Notes under the pieces: generated by a model
Seen by the model: the letters and a program-made list of their open reading frames with translations, nothing else
The model's database searches: none
Told to the model about the DNA's origin: nothing
DNA from: Syngnathus acus
Taxonomy: Eukaryota > Chordata > Actinopteri > Syngnathiformes > Syngnathidae
Direction of reading: 5' to 3'
Assembly (NCBI RefSeq): GCF_901709675.1
Contig: NC_051103.1
Coordinates: 4,511,501-4,575,500, forward strand
Length of the DNA stretch: 64,000 bases
Program-made: the position numbers and the translations under genes
Shown here: positions 63,521 to 64,000 of the stretch, piece after piece
Layout: each line of letters begins with the position of its first letter
Position numbering within the stretch: position 1 is the stretch's first letter

Positions 63521-63573
63521 CTTCCGGCAATCAGACTACAATTCCCATGATGCCAGGTAAGCCAATGACGTCA
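63521..63573 (+). promoter_or_regulatory. RDH13 core promoter with ZNF143, CCAAT and CRE motifs
   Basis: Within 53 bases lie an ETS-like CTTCCGG (63521), a match to the ZNF143/SBS motif ACTACAATTCCCATGATGC (63535-63553), a CCAAT box (GCCAAT, 63561-63566) and an overlapping perfect CRE (TGACGTCA, 63566-63573). The RDH13 start codon follows about 95 bases downstream. This is the layout of a housekeeping TATA-less promoter. Confidence 0.75.
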
Positions 63574-63666
63574 TAAGCAAGCGACCCATAACCTTGTGTT
63601 GTGTACATTGCAGTATCAGCTGAGCAAACTGCTCAAAACGTTTTATGTAGAATATATTTATGCACA

Positions 63667-64000
63667 ATGAACAATATGTGGTTGCCAGTTTCTGTCTTTG
63701 GAACTGTTATTGGAGGTGCCGTCTTACTGAAGTGAGTAGCTCTTGAATGAGCACTGTTTACCTTCATACAGTACTCTGACTTACTGTATATGAATTATTT
63801 TCGATTTGTTCGTCATACCAAGTCAAACACATTACAGTCCAGGAAAGACTAAACGTAATTGTGTGGATTTTAATGCTATGCATGAATTTCATATGCATTT
63901 CATTTGGCATTGTCTTAGATTCATGGAATATATGCTAGAAAAAGAACAATCAAATCTTGATTTGATTCTTTTTTCCAGGAACCACGTGACTGGGGGTCGG
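63667..64000 (+). CDS. rdh13: RDH13-like retinol dehydrogenase, 5' end only
   Basis: Short-chain dehydrogenase/reductase associated with the mitochondrial inner membrane (family knowledge). Two coding pieces are in the window: 63667-63731 (donor AA|GTGAGT) and 63979 to the window end (acceptor TTTTTTCCAG), which join in phase. They encode MNNMWLPVSVFGTVIGGAVL followed by LKNHVTGGR. The hydrophobic N-terminal anchor followed by a K-x-x-VTGG motif is the start of RDH13, distinct from RDH11, RDH12 and RDH14. The catalytic domain (cofactor TGxxxGxG and YxxxK motifs) lies beyond the right edge, so the call rests on 28 residues. Confidence 0.7.

Larger units (their letters stand above)
58740..63534. 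other. SBK1 upstream intron/promoter region and spacer
   Basis: Only non-coding sequence is seen. It includes a candidate SBK1 upstream exon (61831-61893), a fragment of the fish interspersed repeat near 59575-59660 (GCCTGTGTGGGTTTTCTCCC block), homopolymers, and an ATT-type trinucleotide run at about 63388-63505. The SBK1 start site probably lies near or beyond 62 kb, but no clear promoter motif fixes it. Confidence 0.45.

Overview
The window is vertebrate nuclear DNA, almost certainly from a ray-finned (teleost) fish. Nine multi-exon protein genes with GT-AG introns can be read in 64 kb. The proteins match vertebrate families closely, introns are short, and decayed copies of teleost-type interspersed repeats and many microsatellites lie between exons. 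No prokaryotic signals, CRISPR arrays, rRNA or tRNA genes were seen. All gene models were built by reading splice sites and reading phase by eye. No database search was possible.

Layout: (1) 0.3-20.6 kb, + strand: all but the 5' end of SKAP1, a T-cell adaptor with PH and SH3 domains; its first exon(s) lie left of the window. (2) 21.5-23.9 kb, - strand: SNX11, a PX-domain sorting nexin, convergent with SKAP1. (3) 25.4-28.9 kb, + strand: CBX1 (HP1 beta), divergent from SNX11 across a shared promoter region with CRE- and NRF1-like motifs. (4) 31.5-34.5 kb, - strand: NFE2L1 (NRF1), the ER-anchored CNC-bZIP factor, followed downstream by two decayed partial copies of its own last exon. (5) 36.4-39.3 kb, - strand: CDK5RAP3 (C53), complete in 14 coding exons. 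(6) 41.5 kb, + strand: PRR15L, a small protein in one coding exon. (7) 43.4-47.4 kb, - strand: an unnamed type I membrane protein of about 923 residues built from repeated lamin-tail-like extracellular modules. (8) 47.9-57.2 kb: no recognisable gene, but a tandem and inverted repeat at 48.4-49.5 kb. (9) 57.2-58.7 kb, - strand: SBK1, a serine/threonine kinase, with upstream non-coding sequence to about 62 kb. (10) 63.5 kb to the end, + strand: promoter and first coding exons of a retinol dehydrogenase 13 (RDH13)-like gene.

The run SKAP1-SNX11-CBX1-NFE2L1-CDK5RAP3-PRR15L matches the order next to the HOXB cluster on human 17q21. This supports calling these genes as the HOXB-side paralogues rather than the HOXA-side ones (SKAP2, SNX10, CBX3, NFE2L3). 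COPZ2, which lies between NFE2L1 and CDK5RAP3 in human, is not present here. To the right of PRR15L the order no longer matches the human one.

The genes do not form a pathway. They are neighbours by old linkage: housekeeping and chromatin genes (SNX11, CBX1, NFE2L1, CDK5RAP3) in a compact core, flanked by genes likely to be tissue-restricted (SKAP1, SBK1). NFE2L1 and CDK5RAP3 both act at the ER in protein quality control, but nothing in the sequence links them directly. The item most worth following up is the lamin-tail-repeat membrane protein.
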